Source of the DNA: Acinetobacter sp. ANC 4173
GTDB taxonomy: Bacteria; Pseudomonadota; Gammaproteobacteria; Pseudomonadales; Moraxellaceae
Reading direction: 5' to 3'
NCBI RefSeq assembly: GCF_004331255.1
Contig: NZ_SJOF01000014.1
Span: forward strand, 31,263 to 95,262
DNA: 64,000 nucleotides
In this document: piece after piece, positions 44,989-54,546 of the stretch
Numbering within the stretch: the stretch's first letter is position 1
Layout: the number at the start of each line of letters is the position of its first letter
The notes under the pieces: generated by a model
The model's input: the letters and a program-made list of their open reading frames with translations, nothing else
What the model was told of the DNA's origin: nothing
Databases searched by the model: none
Made by a program: the position numbers and the translations under genes

Positions 44989-45585
44989 TTAAATTTTTAC
45001 TTGTAAATCCACGCTCGGATTTTGGAATTTAAAGCCCTGTTTCAGCTTTTCATACATTAAAGGGTCAGTCCATTCTGATTGTACTTGTTCAGAAAATACA
45101 ATTTCATCCAAGGACAATATTCCCATCTGTTTATTGTCAATATCTTCTAAAAAGCTTTGTGCATAACCTGTATCAGTCTCATGCACAATTACAGAATAGA
45201 CTTCTACATCACCTTCACCATTTTGTGTTTCGGTTGATGCCAAAATCTGTTGCGCTAAAAAGAAGAAAATACGAGAAAATTGTTCCGCTGAAGGTGAAAC
45301 AGGTAATGCCACCCAACGTGCACTAAATTTTTTACACGCCTGAATATACTCTGGGTCATCATGCTGCCAAAAACAAATTGCATGATCAAAACTGTCAAAA
45401 ATGTCTTTGATTAGCCCTTTAAGCAGACCAAAGTCATATACCATTTGACCATGATCCAACTTCGAAGCTTTAAGTAGTAATTCAACTTTATAGCTATGCC
45501 CATGAATCGAACGCTTACAGCGGTCTGATGTGCAATTTCGCACTATATGCGCATTTTCGAACTTAAATAACTTACGAATTAACAT
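44989..45585 (-). CDS. Divergent 6-pyruvoyl-tetrahydropterin synthase/QueD-family protein
   Basis: A 198-residue T-fold protein. The zinc His are in FENAHI and HGHSYKV; DFGLLK and SFDH follow as in QueD, and a Glu is in IVHETDTGYA. It differs from E. coli QueD (about 120 aa): the Cys before HGH is one residue further away (CKRSIHGH against CGRLHGH), another Cys lies just before, the Asn after DH is missing, and there are an inserted segment and a 50-residue C-terminal extension (SLDEIVFSEQVQSEWTDPLM). It may not be the queuosine enzyme. Confidence 0.82.
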   Translation of the reverse strand: MLIRKLFKFENAHIVRNCTSDRCKRSIHGHSYKVELLLKASKLDHGQMVYDFGLLKGLIKDIFDSFDHAICFWQHDDPEYIQACKKFSARWVALPVSPSAEQFSRIFFFLAQQILASTETQNGEGDVEVYSVIVHETDTGYAQSFLEDIDNKQMGILSLDEIVFSEQVQSEWTDPLMYEKLKQGFKFQNPSVDLQVKI

Positions 45586-45692
45586 GTGCCTTAACGGTAT
45601 CAGTCATCAATGAAATAATATTAATTATAGAACAAAAGCGACCTAAAGCACATTAATTTTCCCATTTATCACGATCGGTCCTTGAGATTTAC

Positions 45693-46640
45693 CTATTCAG
45701 GAGCAAGGGACCGACTCAGTACATAAACTTTCTTATCTTCTCTCAATAAATTTGTTTGAAATTGACGCTTCCTTTCACTCAGCACAACTTCAATTTTTGC
45801 ACGAAAATAATTCGACTTTACCCCAAGTAAACTTTGAACTGAGCTTCGTGTATCAGCGTTAATCTGACTAAAAGGCGCTAGCTTCCAAAACTCATCTAGA
45901 TTAGCAAAATGTTCTATATTCTGCTGTCTAGTCTCCAAAGCCGCCTGCACAGCTTTTACATCCAAATGCTCATCCAAACTCGCCAATACAATCGCAGGTG
46001 CAGTATTAATATTCAACTTGGTATCTTTAACCGAAATAGTACTGACATATGGTGCAATTTTTAGATATTTTTCACCTTCAAACCCTCGGACCATTTTTAG
46101 CTCATCAACCGAATGGAATTTTGTATTTGCTGGCAAATAAGCATTATTGAGTCCTCGATAATAGTTTTCTTCAGCCCCCATTGGTCCTATATTTTCATTA
46201 TCAGCATCTTGCCAATCAATCACAGCTTCACTCAATTCGGCAGTTAAACCCACATTCATCAATAGTCGTTCAAACCATTGCTTTGCCGCGACATTAACCT
46301 GCCCCGAATCATCGATAAGACTATTCAGATTAAATTTACCAGATTCATCGTAAAGCTGCCCCGTCACATAACCATCTTCAACAGGAAATGCAGGCATGGG
46401 TTTTGCCCAATTTTCTTGTAAATAATCCACATCACTTGCATTTTCAGCATCTTCTTTTAACATTTCCGCAAAAAAGGTTTCCGCACTTTTTGCATACCAC
46501 AATGATTGATTCTGTCGTATCAGATAAGCCGTATTGTCCGCAGTGAACTTCTGGCGCTGACCAATGGTTGCAGCCAAAATAGTAGCTAAAGCCACCATCA
46601 CCAATATCGTGATTAATGCGATTCCCTTTTGCTTATTCAT
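45693..46640 (-). CDS. gspK: Type II secretion minor pseudopilin GspK
   Basis: A 315-residue protein with a short basic leader MNKQKGIALITILVMVALAT and prepilin peptidase cleavage after the Gly before IALIT. Unlike other pseudopilins it has no Glu at position 5 of the mature chain, as is normal for GspK, and carries a large alpha domain (about 110-200). It tops the pseudopilus in complex with GspI and GspJ. The ATG at 46640 is chosen over an upstream in-frame ATG at 46652. Confidence 0.94.
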   Translation of the reverse strand: MNKQKGIALITILVMVALATILAATIGQRQKFTADNTAYLIRQNQSLWYAKSAETFFAEMLKEDAENASDVDYLQENWAKPMPAFPVEDGYVTGQLYDESGKFNLNSLIDDSGQVNVAAKQWFERLLMNVGLTAELSEAVIDWQDADNENIGPMGAEENYYRGLNNAYLPANTKFHSVDELKMVRGFEGEKYLKIAPYVSTISVKDTKLNINTAPAIVLASLDEHLDVKAVQAALETRQQNIEHFANLDEFWKLAPFSQINADTRSSVQSLLGVKSNYFRAKIEVVLSERKRQFQTNLLREDKKVYVLSRSLAPE

Positions 46641-46681
46641 TTGACATCCCATTGTGTGCAGTAATGAACATTTACTGCGCT

Positions 46682-47308
46682 TTAACTCTTTTGTTTCTGC
46701 TCTAAATAATCTGTATTCAGCAGACTAAATATCCACTCATACGCAACACCATTGACCGTTAAATTTATTTTTATTCCCTTTGGCAGTCTCTTTTTTTGTA
46801 CCAAATCGTCTTGCTGTTCCGCAAATTCAGGCCATGAAGAGAGTTCATTCGGATTCAACACGCTTACTTGAAACTGTTCAACATTTTCAAGCAATACACT
46901 TGATTCTGGCTGCATTTGTGCTGCTGCATTCAAACCACGCGTACGCAATCGGTTTAAGCGCTGCGTATCTGCTTGATATTGATATTGAATGCGTTCCTCG
47001 GCTGGAATACCCTGTAATAGCGGATCAGTGACACCAATTTTACTAAAAACAAAACGATCATTTTGCAAAACCAAAGCAGGTTCAATTTCACCATTTATAT
47101 TTGAGGTCAGCGCTGCAATTTGAATACTGTCTTTTAAAATTTGCTGGTAGGCTTGTTGTAAATTCGCCAATTTCTGCTCATGTTGAGCATTACGCTCTTT
47201 TACTTTTATTAAATAATCAAAAACTTTCCAACCCAAAGCAGACAAAACTGCAAAAATTGCGATAGCAACCAACAGTTCGACCAAAGTAAAACCAGCGCGT
47301 TTTTGCAT
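46682..47308 (-). CDS. gspJ: Type II secretion minor pseudopilin GspJ
   Basis: A 208-residue pseudopilin: MQKRAG/FTLVELLVAIAIFAVLSAL is cleaved before Phe, with the conserved Glu5 of the mature protein. The periplasmic head has the long loops of GspJ. It forms the I-J-K tip. Starts 2 bp after the gspI stop. Confidence 0.95.
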   Translation of the reverse strand: MQKRAGFTLVELLVAIAIFAVLSALGWKVFDYLIKVKERNAQHEQKLANLQQAYQQILKDSIQIAALTSNINGEIEPALVLQNDRFVFSKIGVTDPLLQGIPAEERIQYQYQADTQRLNRLRTRGLNAAAQMQPESSVLLENVEQFQVSVLNPNELSSWPEFAEQQDDLVQKKRLPKGIKINLTVNGVAYEWIFSLLNTDYLEQKQKS

Positions 47309-47310
47309 GA

Positions 47311-47682
47311 TTATGTTCTATTATTAAAAAAGACCAAATGGGTAACTCCCGCTTCGGCTTTCCCTGTTTCCGTGTTAAACAACCGCACTTGTATTTCTAC
47401 GCGTTGCACATTTGGACTAATCGTGGACTGTGCACTTCTCTCTATTTGCCAATGCTCACCTTGTTGGGATAACTGTTCAGACTGAGTACCATCCAACCAC
47501 TCCCCTTTGATTTGCATTTCAGCGATTTCATTCTGTGCAACAAATTGAGCTTTGGTTCGTAAAATCGCTTGTGCTGTCGCTTGTGTATATTGCATTGCAA
47601 CTTTGCTCAATGCCATTGCCGCAGTTGCGAAAATTGCCAAAGCCACCATGACTTCTAATAGTGTAAACCCTTTAGATTTCAT
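47311..47682 (-). CDS. gspI: Type II secretion minor pseudopilin GspI
   Basis: A 123-residue pseudopilin: MKSKG/FTLLEVMVALAIFATAA with Glu5. It is the first core of the tip complex that recruits J and K. Its start overlaps the end of gspH by 11 bp. Confidence 0.95.
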   Translation of the reverse strand: MKSKGFTLLEVMVALAIFATAAMALSKVAMQYTQATAQAILRTKAQFVAQNEIAEMQIKGEWLDGTQSEQLSQQGEHWQIERSAQSTISPNVQRVEIQVRLFNTETGKAEAGVTHLVFFNNRT

Positions 47683-48223
47683 TAATTTTACCTAAATGAT
47701 CAATTTCAATTTCAGGTCCAATTGGCTGTTGTGAATAATAAAATTGTATTCTTACTGGCTTGACTTCACCATTACCCAACCAAATTAATTGGGGCGCTTT
47801 AGCATCCAACAAAGTTAAGTTCTGTGCTTTATCATATTGATAATCTGTCGATTGTATTTGAAAACTTACATTCTCTGGTAAAGGTTGTATTTTAAAAGCT
47901 GAATATTCTGTCCAAGAAGACTGGTTCACGACCGTATTCGCTTCAGTTTTTGCAGAATGATATTCCACAACCAGATATCGAAAAGGATTTACATCCGTTG
48001 CAGGCTGTACATTTAAAGCCAAAACAAGTGATTGATCATTAGACTCACGAGCAATACGTTGCACATTCATAATGAAAATTTCACGCGCTTGCATCGCTTT
48101 ACGCTGATCAATCCCGCCAAAATTCATCATGATTAATGAAGTAACAATAGCGACCACCACAATGACAACCATCACCTCAATCAGTGTAAAACCTCGACTC
48201 GAAGTACGTTGATGGTATGTCAT
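47672..48223 (-). CDS. gspH: Type II secretion minor pseudopilin GspH
   Basis: A 183-residue pseudopilin: MTYHQRTSSRG/FTLIEVMVVIVVVAIV with Glu5. It links the tip to the GspG shaft. The gene begins the HIJK run 11 bp after the TetR gene stop. The gspC, D, E, F, G, L and M genes are not in the window, so the system is split over the chromosome. Confidence 0.92.
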   Translation of the reverse strand: MTYHQRTSSRGFTLIEVMVVIVVVAIVTSLIMMNFGGIDQRKAMQAREIFIMNVQRIARESNDQSLVLALNVQPATDVNPFRYLVVEYHSAKTEANTVVNQSSWTEYSAFKIQPLPENVSFQIQSTDYQYDKAQNLTLLDAKAPQLIWLGNGEVKPVRIQFYYSQQPIGPEIEIDHLGKINEI

Positions 48224-48234
48224 GATTTGAACGT

Positions 48235-48834
48235 CTACGAACTGACTTGTTTAGGCAATGCAAGGGCTTGGTCGATATACGCCACGCGTAAAGTATCACG
48301 TGAGCCAAGATAGCGTTGATAGAAGCTAGAATTCAAAATTGCAGCAGCACCATAGGTTAAAGACCAAATTGATGCCAGATAATCACGTACAGACATCAAA
48401 CTCTGAATAGAACCCAAATAGGTTTCTGTCATATTAATAATGAGTCGTAAACGATGACGTCGCACCTTGTACAACTCACTAAATAAATGTTGAATGCCTT
48501 GACCTGTAATAGAAAGGCGTTCTTCTATTTGATGAAAAAGCACTGTCCGTTCAGGATGATGAAGATGATGGAGCATAAAGAATGCGAGATGTTCAGGAAA
48601 AGCTTTTTCCGAATCCATAATCATCTCTAGCAACATACGCTCATTACGAATAATGAGCAGCATATACAGTTCATCTTTACTTTGAAAATGCTTATAGAGT
48701 GTGCCTTTTGCTAAATCAAGCTCAGCAGCCAAAGCATCGAGTGTCATGCCTGATTCGCCATTTTCAAGCAATAATTGCTCAGCTACTTGGAAAATTAAAG
48801 TTTCTCTTGCTCGGAACTGAGCTTGACGATCCAT
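48235..48834 (-). CDS. TetR-family transcriptional regulator
   Basis: A 199-residue regulator with a clear TetR helix-turn-helix (GMTLDALAAELDLAKGTLYK, then HFQSKDELY) and an all-helical effector domain. The ATG at 48834 begins MDRQAQFRARETL; a GTG at 48840 is an alternative. The holB-pilZ-tatD-tetR order is also found in Pseudomonas. It is co-directional with gspHIJK 11 bp downstream. Ligand and targets unknown. Confidence 0.9.
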   Translation of the reverse strand: MDRQAQFRARETLIFQVAEQLLLENGESGMTLDALAAELDLAKGTLYKHFQSKDELYMLLIIRNERMLLEMIMDSEKAFPEHLAFFMLHHLHHPERTVLFHQIEERLSITGQGIQHLFSELYKVRRHRLRLIINMTETYLGSIQSLMSVRDYLASIWSLTYGAAAILNSSFYQRYLGSRDTLRVAYIDQALALPKQVSS

Positions 48835-48888
48835 CTTCACTCTACACTCTCTTCAATTCTTATATTCAGTCTAAAGCCACACAATCTA

Positions 48889-49662
48889 TTACTTTAATTG
48901 CAGCAAGTTTTCAAAATTTTGTGTGGTAATCAATGCCATTTCTTCCAGCGACTTATCATATACATCAGCCAAGGCTTTGGCTACATATGGCACATATTTT
49001 GGCTCATTTGTTTTACCACGATATGGCACTGGCGCAAGATATGGGCTATCTGTTTCAATCAACACGCGATCTAAAGGAACCTGCTTGGCAACATCTCTTA
49101 AATCCTGCGCATTTTTAAAAGAAACAATGCCTGAAAAAGAAACATAATAGCCACAATCTAAAACAGCTTTCGCCGTGGCCCAATCTTCTGTAAAACAATG
49201 CAAAATTCCATGCGTCGATTTTTCTGCACGAATAATATCTACTGTGTCATGCTTAGCCGAGCGAGTATGTACAACGACAGGCTTTTTCACAATTTGTGAA
49301 GCTTGAATATGGCGGGCAAAACACTCTTTTTGTTCTTGAATAAAGTCAGTACTGTGAAAATAATCCAATCCTGTTTCACCCAACGCCCAGACCTTGTCTG
49401 CTCGGGCTAGCTCCACCAAATATTCAGTTGTTGCGCGCGCCATCGTACCTGCGTCTTCACAAGGATGCACACCCACGGTATAACCCACATCGGCATGCCG
49501 CGCAGCAATTTCCGCTAAAGCAATATGGTCATCTAGATCGACCGAGATACTCATAAATTTGGTAACGCCAGCCTCGCGCGCTTGCGCCAAAGCCAGATCT
49601 AAATTTCCATCATATGGAGTCAGATCAAGCATGGTTAAATGACAATGAGTATCTACAAACAC
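48889..49662 (-). CDS. tatD: TatD-family metal-dependent DNase
   Basis: A 257-residue TIM-barrel hydrolase: FVDTHCHL (metal His), WALGETGLDYF (Glu), VVVHTRSA (His) and VLIETDSPYLAP (Asp). Family members are 3'-5' exonucleases for DNA quality control or D-aminoacyl hydrolases. Its place after holB and pilZ is conserved. Confidence 0.93.
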   Translation of the reverse strand: MFVDTHCHLTMLDLTPYDGNLDLALAQAREAGVTKFMSISVDLDDHIALAEIAARHADVGYTVGVHPCEDAGTMARATTEYLVELARADKVWALGETGLDYFHSTDFIQEQKECFARHIQASQIVKKPVVVHTRSAKHDTVDIIRAEKSTHGILHCFTEDWATAKAVLDCGYYVSFSGIVSFKNAQDLRDVAKQVPLDRVLIETDSPYLAPVPYRGKTNEPKYVPYVAKALADVYDKSLEEMALITTQNFENLLQLK

Positions 49663-49687
49663 GATTTTTTCCTATTTCTCAACCATA

Positions 49688-50029
49688 TTACATGGTGTAA
49701 CTATAACGACCTTCGACTTTAAAGCCTGCGAGAATTTTTTCAGCTTCAGCTTTAAAGAAAACACCTTTTTCACCCGATAATTGCATACCAAAACCTTGAG
49801 GTTTGATGCCGTTTTGTTTCTGCGAAATCCAAATCACTTTGCCCGTTAGAGGTATTTTTTGAGATTGTTCAGGTAATGTCGTGAGTACAAAAACCTCATC
49901 CCCTAATTTTACAGCTTGTTTGGAAGGAATAAATAAACCGCCGCCTACTACATAAGGCATATAGGATTGGTACAATGTTTCCTTATCTGGAATGTTTGCC
50001 TGAATGATACCGCCCATACGTGGTTGCAT
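49688..50029 (-). CDS. pilZ: Type IV pilus protein PilZ
   Basis: A 113-residue single-domain PilZ protein starting MQPRMGGIIQAN. It lacks the RxxxR and D/NxSxxG c-di-GMP motifs, as does the founding PilZ of Pseudomonas, which interacts with PilB and FimX instead; here it has GGGLFIPS in place of the NxSxxG loop. It should be needed for type IV pilus assembly and twitching. The start at 50029 with AAAGGGGAAA upstream is preferred. Confidence 0.9.
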   Translation of the reverse strand: MQPRMGGIIQANIPDKETLYQSYMPYVVGGGLFIPSKQAVKLGDEVFVLTTLPEQSQKIPLTGKVIWISQKQNGIKPQGFGMQLSGEKGVFFKAEAEKILAGFKVEGRYSYTM

Positions 50030-50040
50030 TGTTTTCCCCT

Positions 50041-51030
50041 TTAAACATTCATTAGTTTTATACACAGTTGATCGAGTACTAAATTTGTTTGTACGTTTTG
50101 CTCAATAAACTGCTTGGACTGTTGCAAATCTGAATATAAATTGAAAAGCATTTCTAAAGAATATTGCTCAGAAAGCTGTACCAACTCCAAATCTATATTT
50201 TTAATTGGTTGATTTAGCTTGACACAAATCAGGTCAGCCAACAAGTACTCAAACATGCGACTAAAATCATCAAATGGCAATGCTTTCTGCCATTTGGTCG
50301 CGATTGCCATTGGCATATTTTTATCATGAAGCAACTTTTGCCAATCATTTAAAAAATCTTGACGTAAATTCAACCATGGGCTTTGTGCCAACTCTAAAGC
50401 TTGTAATGGCATATCGTTCGACAGATTCAACAACAGCGTCAATTGTTCTTGTGAAAGTTCAGATGCAAGATGTTCTGCCAAGTACGTCCGTGTTTGCTCT
50501 ATACTAATTCGATCAAGTGCAAAATGCTGTAATCGACTGCGTATCGTGGCAGGTAATTTTAAATAATGTTCCGCCATAAGAATAATGAGAACACGATCAC
50601 CCGGCTCTTCTAATGTTTTCAGAAGTGCATTAGCAGAAGCTATATTTAACGCTTCTGCTGGATCAATCACAATCACCCGCCAACCATCTACAGTTTGTTG
50701 AACAAATGGTAATAATTCTCGGATTTTTTCAATCTTGATTTTTGCGTTTTGCTTTTTATTCTCTTCATCTGTTGAAATATACACATAATTTGGATGTGTA
50801 TCCGATTTCAACCACTGACAACTGCCACACTCTCCACAAGGGGCATTACGTAAATGACGTTGTTGGCACAAAATCCACGCCAAAAAATATTGGGTAAATG
50901 CTTCTTTACCGCAGCCTTTTTTGCCATAAAACAATAAGCCATGTCCTAATTGTGGGAAACGTCCTGTTAAGGTATCCCACACATTTTGTTGCCACGGAAA
51001 CACTTGCGGTTGAATATCGGTTTGCATCAT
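50041..51030 (-). CDS. holB: DNA polymerase III delta' subunit
   Basis: A 329-residue clamp-loader subunit: AAA+ domain with a degenerate P-loop (GKKGCGKEAF), a zinc module (CGECGSCQWLKSDTHPN), Walker B-like VIVIDPAEALN, and SRC-like SRLQHF. With delta, tau and gamma it loads the beta clamp. The start is one of ATG 51030 and ATG 51027; a TTG lies at 51033. It starts 7 bp after kdsB. Confidence 0.93.
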   Translation of the reverse strand: MMQTDIQPQVFPWQQNVWDTLTGRFPQLGHGLLFYGKKGCGKEAFTQYFLAWILCQQRHLRNAPCGECGSCQWLKSDTHPNYVYISTDEENKKQNAKIKIEKIRELLPFVQQTVDGWRVIVIDPAEALNIASANALLKTLEEPGDRVLIILMAEHYLKLPATIRSRLQHFALDRISIEQTRTYLAEHLASELSQEQLTLLLNLSNDMPLQALELAQSPWLNLRQDFLNDWQKLLHDKNMPMAIATKWQKALPFDDFSRMFEYLLADLICVKLNQPIKNIDLELVQLSEQYSLEMLFNLYSDLQQSKQFIEQNVQTNLVLDQLCIKLMNV

Positions 51031-51039
51031 CAATCTATC

Positions 51040-51801
51040 TTATTCAAAATGTGCAACATCCATGGTGTTTAAGCGATCCAAATCCGCTTGAGTATCCACA
51101 CCTGGTGGTAAATTCGCTTCTGCAATAGCAATTGCAATACGATGTCCATTTTCAAGTACACGCAGTTGCTCAAGACTTTCTAGTTTTTCTAAAACACCCA
51201 TGTCCCAAGTCACATAGTCTTGCAACAAGCTGACACGATAAGCGTACAAGCCTAAATGGCGAAATGCCTGATCATGCAATACTGGATTGACAAGTTTCGC
51301 GCCATCACGATCATAAGGAATCGTTGCACGACTAAAATAGAGTGCCTGATTAAATTTAGACTTAACCACTTTGACAATGCTGTCACGCTGAAACTCATCC
51401 AAGCTATGCATTGGCTCACACAACGTTGACATCGAGCAATCAGGTTGAGCAACCAAAAGTTCTGCAACTTGCTTGACCAAAGTTGCGGGCAATAATGGCT
51501 CATCGCCCTGTACATTGACAATAATATCGTCTTTATCCCAGCCTTTTAAACGTGCCACTTCACTTAAACGGTCTGTGCCTGATGGATGGTCTGCACTAGT
51601 TAAAACTACATCTACACCCTCAGCTCGGCATACTTCTGCAATGCGTGCATCATCCGTCGCTACGCATAAATCATCAAAACCTTGCACCTTTTTTGCCTGA
51701 TCAACCACACGTAAAATCATGGGACGACCATGAATTTGCAATAATGGCTTACCAGGAAGTCTTGAACTGGCAAAACGCGCAGGAATGACGATATGTTTCA
51801 T
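51040..51801 (-). CDS. kdsB: CMP-Kdo synthetase
   Basis: A 253-residue cytidylyltransferase: [20 protein letters not shown] (nucleotide loop), [11 protein letters not shown] (metal Asp) and the C-terminal [16 protein letters not shown]. It activates Kdo for transfer to lipid A. It continues the lipid A theme of msbA and lpxK, 9 bp upstream. Confidence 0.97.
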   Translation of the reverse strand: MKHIVIPARFASSRLPGKPLLQIHGRPMILRVVDQAKKVQGFDDLCVATDDARIAEVCRAEGVDVVLTSADHPSGTDRLSEVARLKGWDKDDIIVNVQGDEPLLPATLVKQVAELLVAQPDCSMSTLCEPMHSLDEFQRDSIVKVVKSKFNQALYFSRATIPYDRDGAKLVNPVLHDQAFRHLGLYAYRVSLLQDYVTWDMGVLEKLESLEQLRVLENGHRIAIAIAEANLPPGVDTQADLDRLNTMDVAHFE

Positions 51802-51810
51802 AATTCACTC

Positions 51811-52815
51811 TTATTCAATTGAAATGCCTAAATCAGCCAATTGCTGATTTAACACACGATAACATGCACTAGAAAGTACAGCTTCAACAGGCACCACCCA
51901 AATTTCACGTTTAAACTCTGGATGATGTTTTAAAATAGGCAGCAGTTTAACTGCATCTTTTTCCGTAGTAATAATCGGATTGCTATCTTCAAACTGTAAA
52001 TCTGTTAAATCATAATCATAATGATCTGGAAATTCATGACACTGGAACTGCTGCACACCTAAGGACTCAAGGGTACGGTAAAAACGTTGTGGAAAGCCAA
52101 TACCCACAACCGCATAAAAATTTTGTTTAGAGTCAAAGCTTCGAATTTCATCTGTATTCAGCAAATAAGGTTCCGCAACCTCTAAATGCATATTCAGTTC
52201 TGTTTCAGGTTGAGCAGCATGTTCAATCACTGTCCCAGTATTTAAACGGCTTTTCGGTTCACGTAAATAACCTTCAGGCAACAATTTTTCATTACCCAAG
52301 CCACGATTACGATCCAGTACAATCCATTCAAGTTGTCGCGCAAGCGCGTGATGTTGTAAACCATCATCACTGATAATGAGATCTAGCTCATGCTTAGCCA
52401 ACAATAGCTCTATGCTTTGTTGACGATTTGACCCCACCGCCATCGCAGCGCCAGTAGACTGTACAATCAGACACGGTTCGTCACCCACTTGCTCGGGTGT
52501 AGCATCCAATCCTACAAATGCAGGGAATGGCCCTTTCCCCCCATAACCACGACTGATAATACCTACACGTACATTCTTGGATTGTAAGTAATTCACCAAA
52601 TGGATCAATAGCGGTGTCTTGCCACTCCCACCCACAGTAATGTTACCAATAATCATGACTGGCACTGGCGCGGTATAAACGGCTTTTATCCCTTTTTCAT
52701 AAAGCTTTCGATTAAACCCAAACCCAAAATGATATAAGCAAGACAACGGACGCAGCACAATTAACCACTTTGCTTGTCTATTCCAAGCATTTTGAATAAG
52801 TTGTGCTACCGACAT
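51811..52815 (-). CDS. lpxK: Tetraacyldisaccharide 4'-kinase LpxK
   Basis: A 334-residue P-loop kinase: GNITVGGSGKTPL (Walker A) about residues 57-69, RGYGGKG, SDDGLQHHAL with the catalytic Asp-His pair, and TTEKDAVKL. It phosphorylates the 4' position of the lipid A precursor at the inner membrane. It sits 3 bp downstream of msbA, the flippase for the finished lipid A core. Confidence 0.97.
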   Translation of the reverse strand: MSVAQLIQNAWNRQAKWLIVLRPLSCLYHFGFGFNRKLYEKGIKAVYTAPVPVMIIGNITVGGSGKTPLLIHLVNYLQSKNVRVGIISRGYGGKGPFPAFVGLDATPEQVGDEPCLIVQSTGAAMAVGSNRQQSIELLLAKHELDLIISDDGLQHHALARQLEWIVLDRNRGLGNEKLLPEGYLREPKSRLNTGTVIEHAAQPETELNMHLEVAEPYLLNTDEIRSFDSKQNFYAVVGIGFPQRFYRTLESLGVQQFQCHEFPDHYDYDLTDLQFEDSNPIITTEKDAVKLLPILKHHPEFKREIWVVPVEAVLSSACYRVLNQQLADLGISIE

Positions 52816-52818
52816 TGC

Positions 52819-54546
52819 TTAGTTTTCCTCAAAATTACGTTGATGTAACTGGAAATATGCGCCACGCTTCTGAATCAATTCAGCATGTGAACCATGCTCA
52901 ACAATACGACCCTGATCCATCACTACAATGCGATCTGCATTTTCAATTGTTGATAATCGATGCGCAATAACAATCGTGGTGCGATTTTGCATCGCCGAAT
53001 CAAATGCCCGCTGAATAAAATATTCCGACTCATTATCCAGTGCGCTGGTTGCTTCATCTAAAATTAAAATTGGCGCATTTTTTAGAATCGCACGTGCAAT
53101 TGCAATACGTTGACGTTGACCACCGGATAGATTCAAGCCTTGCGCACCGAGTTGTGTATCATACCCCTTGGGTAGCGCCATAATAAAATCATGTGCATAA
53201 GCCGCTTTTGCCGCAGCCATCACTTGTTCATCGCTTGAATCGTTCAATAAACCATAAGCAATATTTTCACGTACGGTACGGTTAAACAACACAACCTGCT
53301 GATTCACCATCGCAATTTGCGAACGTAAGCAATTGACTTCAATATCATCAATTGGGTATTGATCTAACAGTAGTTGACCCGAGCTTAACTCTTGAAAGCG
53401 CGGTAACAAATTCACCAAAGAGGTTTTACCTGCTCCTGAGCGTCCAACCAATGCAACTGTTTCGCCAGCTTTGACCTGCAAGTTAAAATCATGAATGGCA
53501 TGATGACCATCAGAATAAACTAAATTAACATTCTTAAACTGAATATCGCCTTGCAAGACAGGTGTTAAAGCCCCTGCATTTTTTTCTTCTGGTAAATCAA
53601 TTAACTCAAAAACAGAATGCGCCGCTGCCATACCACGCTGTAATTTTTCATTCACATCAGTTAAGGCTTTAATTGGCTTACTCAGCATACCTGCGGCAGT
53701 AATATAGGCAACGAATTCGCCCGCTGTGGTATCTCGCAAAATTTCAGGACGCAAAGCAATCCACATAATCGTAGCCATGGCAATGGACATGATGAACTGC
53801 ACAATTGGGCTATTCAACTGCTGTACCACCACCATTTTCAAACCACGCTTTAGATTTTCAATAGAGGTTGCTTTAAAACGCTCTTGTTCAAAAGCTTGTC
53901 CACCAAAACCTTTCACCACAACATTGCCATTGACCGTTTCTTGCACCACATGGTTAACATCACCCATCGTGTCTTGCACTTGTAATGACAATTTACGCAT
54001 ACGTTTCGAGGCTTTACGAATCAACAAGCCAATTAATGGTGCGAAAATAAGAATAATTAGGGTTAAGCGCCAGTTGGTATAAATCAAATATCCCAACAAG
54101 CCCAAGGTTATTAAGCCTTGCTGCACAATGGTTTTTAACGATTCAGATGACGCAGCAGTTAACTGCTCCACGTTATACATAATTTTGGCTGTGATATGAC
54201 CACTAGTATTGTCTACGTAGTATTGCGAAGGCAAACGTAATAGCTTGGCAAACACTTCCTGACGAATATCAAAGACCAAATTCCTTGAAATAACAGCAGT
54301 AAAATAACCACCGATAAATGAGCCTACACCACGAAAGAACATTAATAGCACAACCAAAAACGGGATAAGATTAGTAAAACCCTGATCCCGATGTTGTATG
54401 GCTGTGATAATTTTTTCTAGCAACTTAGCAATTGATACTTCGGTTGCTGCATTAATAGCAAAACCAATGACGATTAAAATCGCTACGCCCCAAAATCGCT
54501 TCAGATAGCTCAGAAGACGTAGATAGACCTTGAAATCCTGATTCAC
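52819..54546 (-). CDS. msbA: Lipid A/core flippase MsbA
   Basis: A 575-residue ABC half-transporter: six membrane helices (residues about 1-310) and an ATPase with Walker A GRSGAGKTSL, signature LSGGQRQRIAIARAI, Walker B ILILDEATSALD and H-loop IAHRLSTI. It flips lipid A across the inner membrane. It begins with GTG, overlapping the exbD stop (TAGTG). Confidence 0.96.
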   Translation of the reverse strand: MNQDFKVYLRLLSYLKRFWGVAILIVIGFAINAATEVSIAKLLEKIITAIQHRDQGFTNLIPFLVVLLMFFRGVGSFIGGYFTAVISRNLVFDIRQEVFAKLLRLPSQYYVDNTSGHITAKIMYNVEQLTAASSESLKTIVQQGLITLGLLGYLIYTNWRLTLIILIFAPLIGLLIRKASKRMRKLSLQVQDTMGDVNHVVQETVNGNVVVKGFGGQAFEQERFKATSIENLKRGLKMVVVQQLNSPIVQFIMSIAMATIMWIALRPEILRDTTAGEFVAYITAAGMLSKPIKALTDVNEKLQRGMAAAHSVFELIDLPEEKNAGALTPVLQGDIQFKNVNLVYSDGHHAIHDFNLQVKAGETVALVGRSGAGKTSLVNLLPRFQELSSGQLLLDQYPIDDIEVNCLRSQIAMVNQQVVLFNRTVRENIAYGLLNDSSDEQVMAAAKAAYAHDFIMALPKGYDTQLGAQGLNLSGGQRQRIAIARAILKNAPILILDEATSALDNESEYFIQRAFDSAMQNRTTIVIAHRLSTIENADRIVVMDQGRIVEHGSHAELIQKRGAYFQLHQRNFEEN

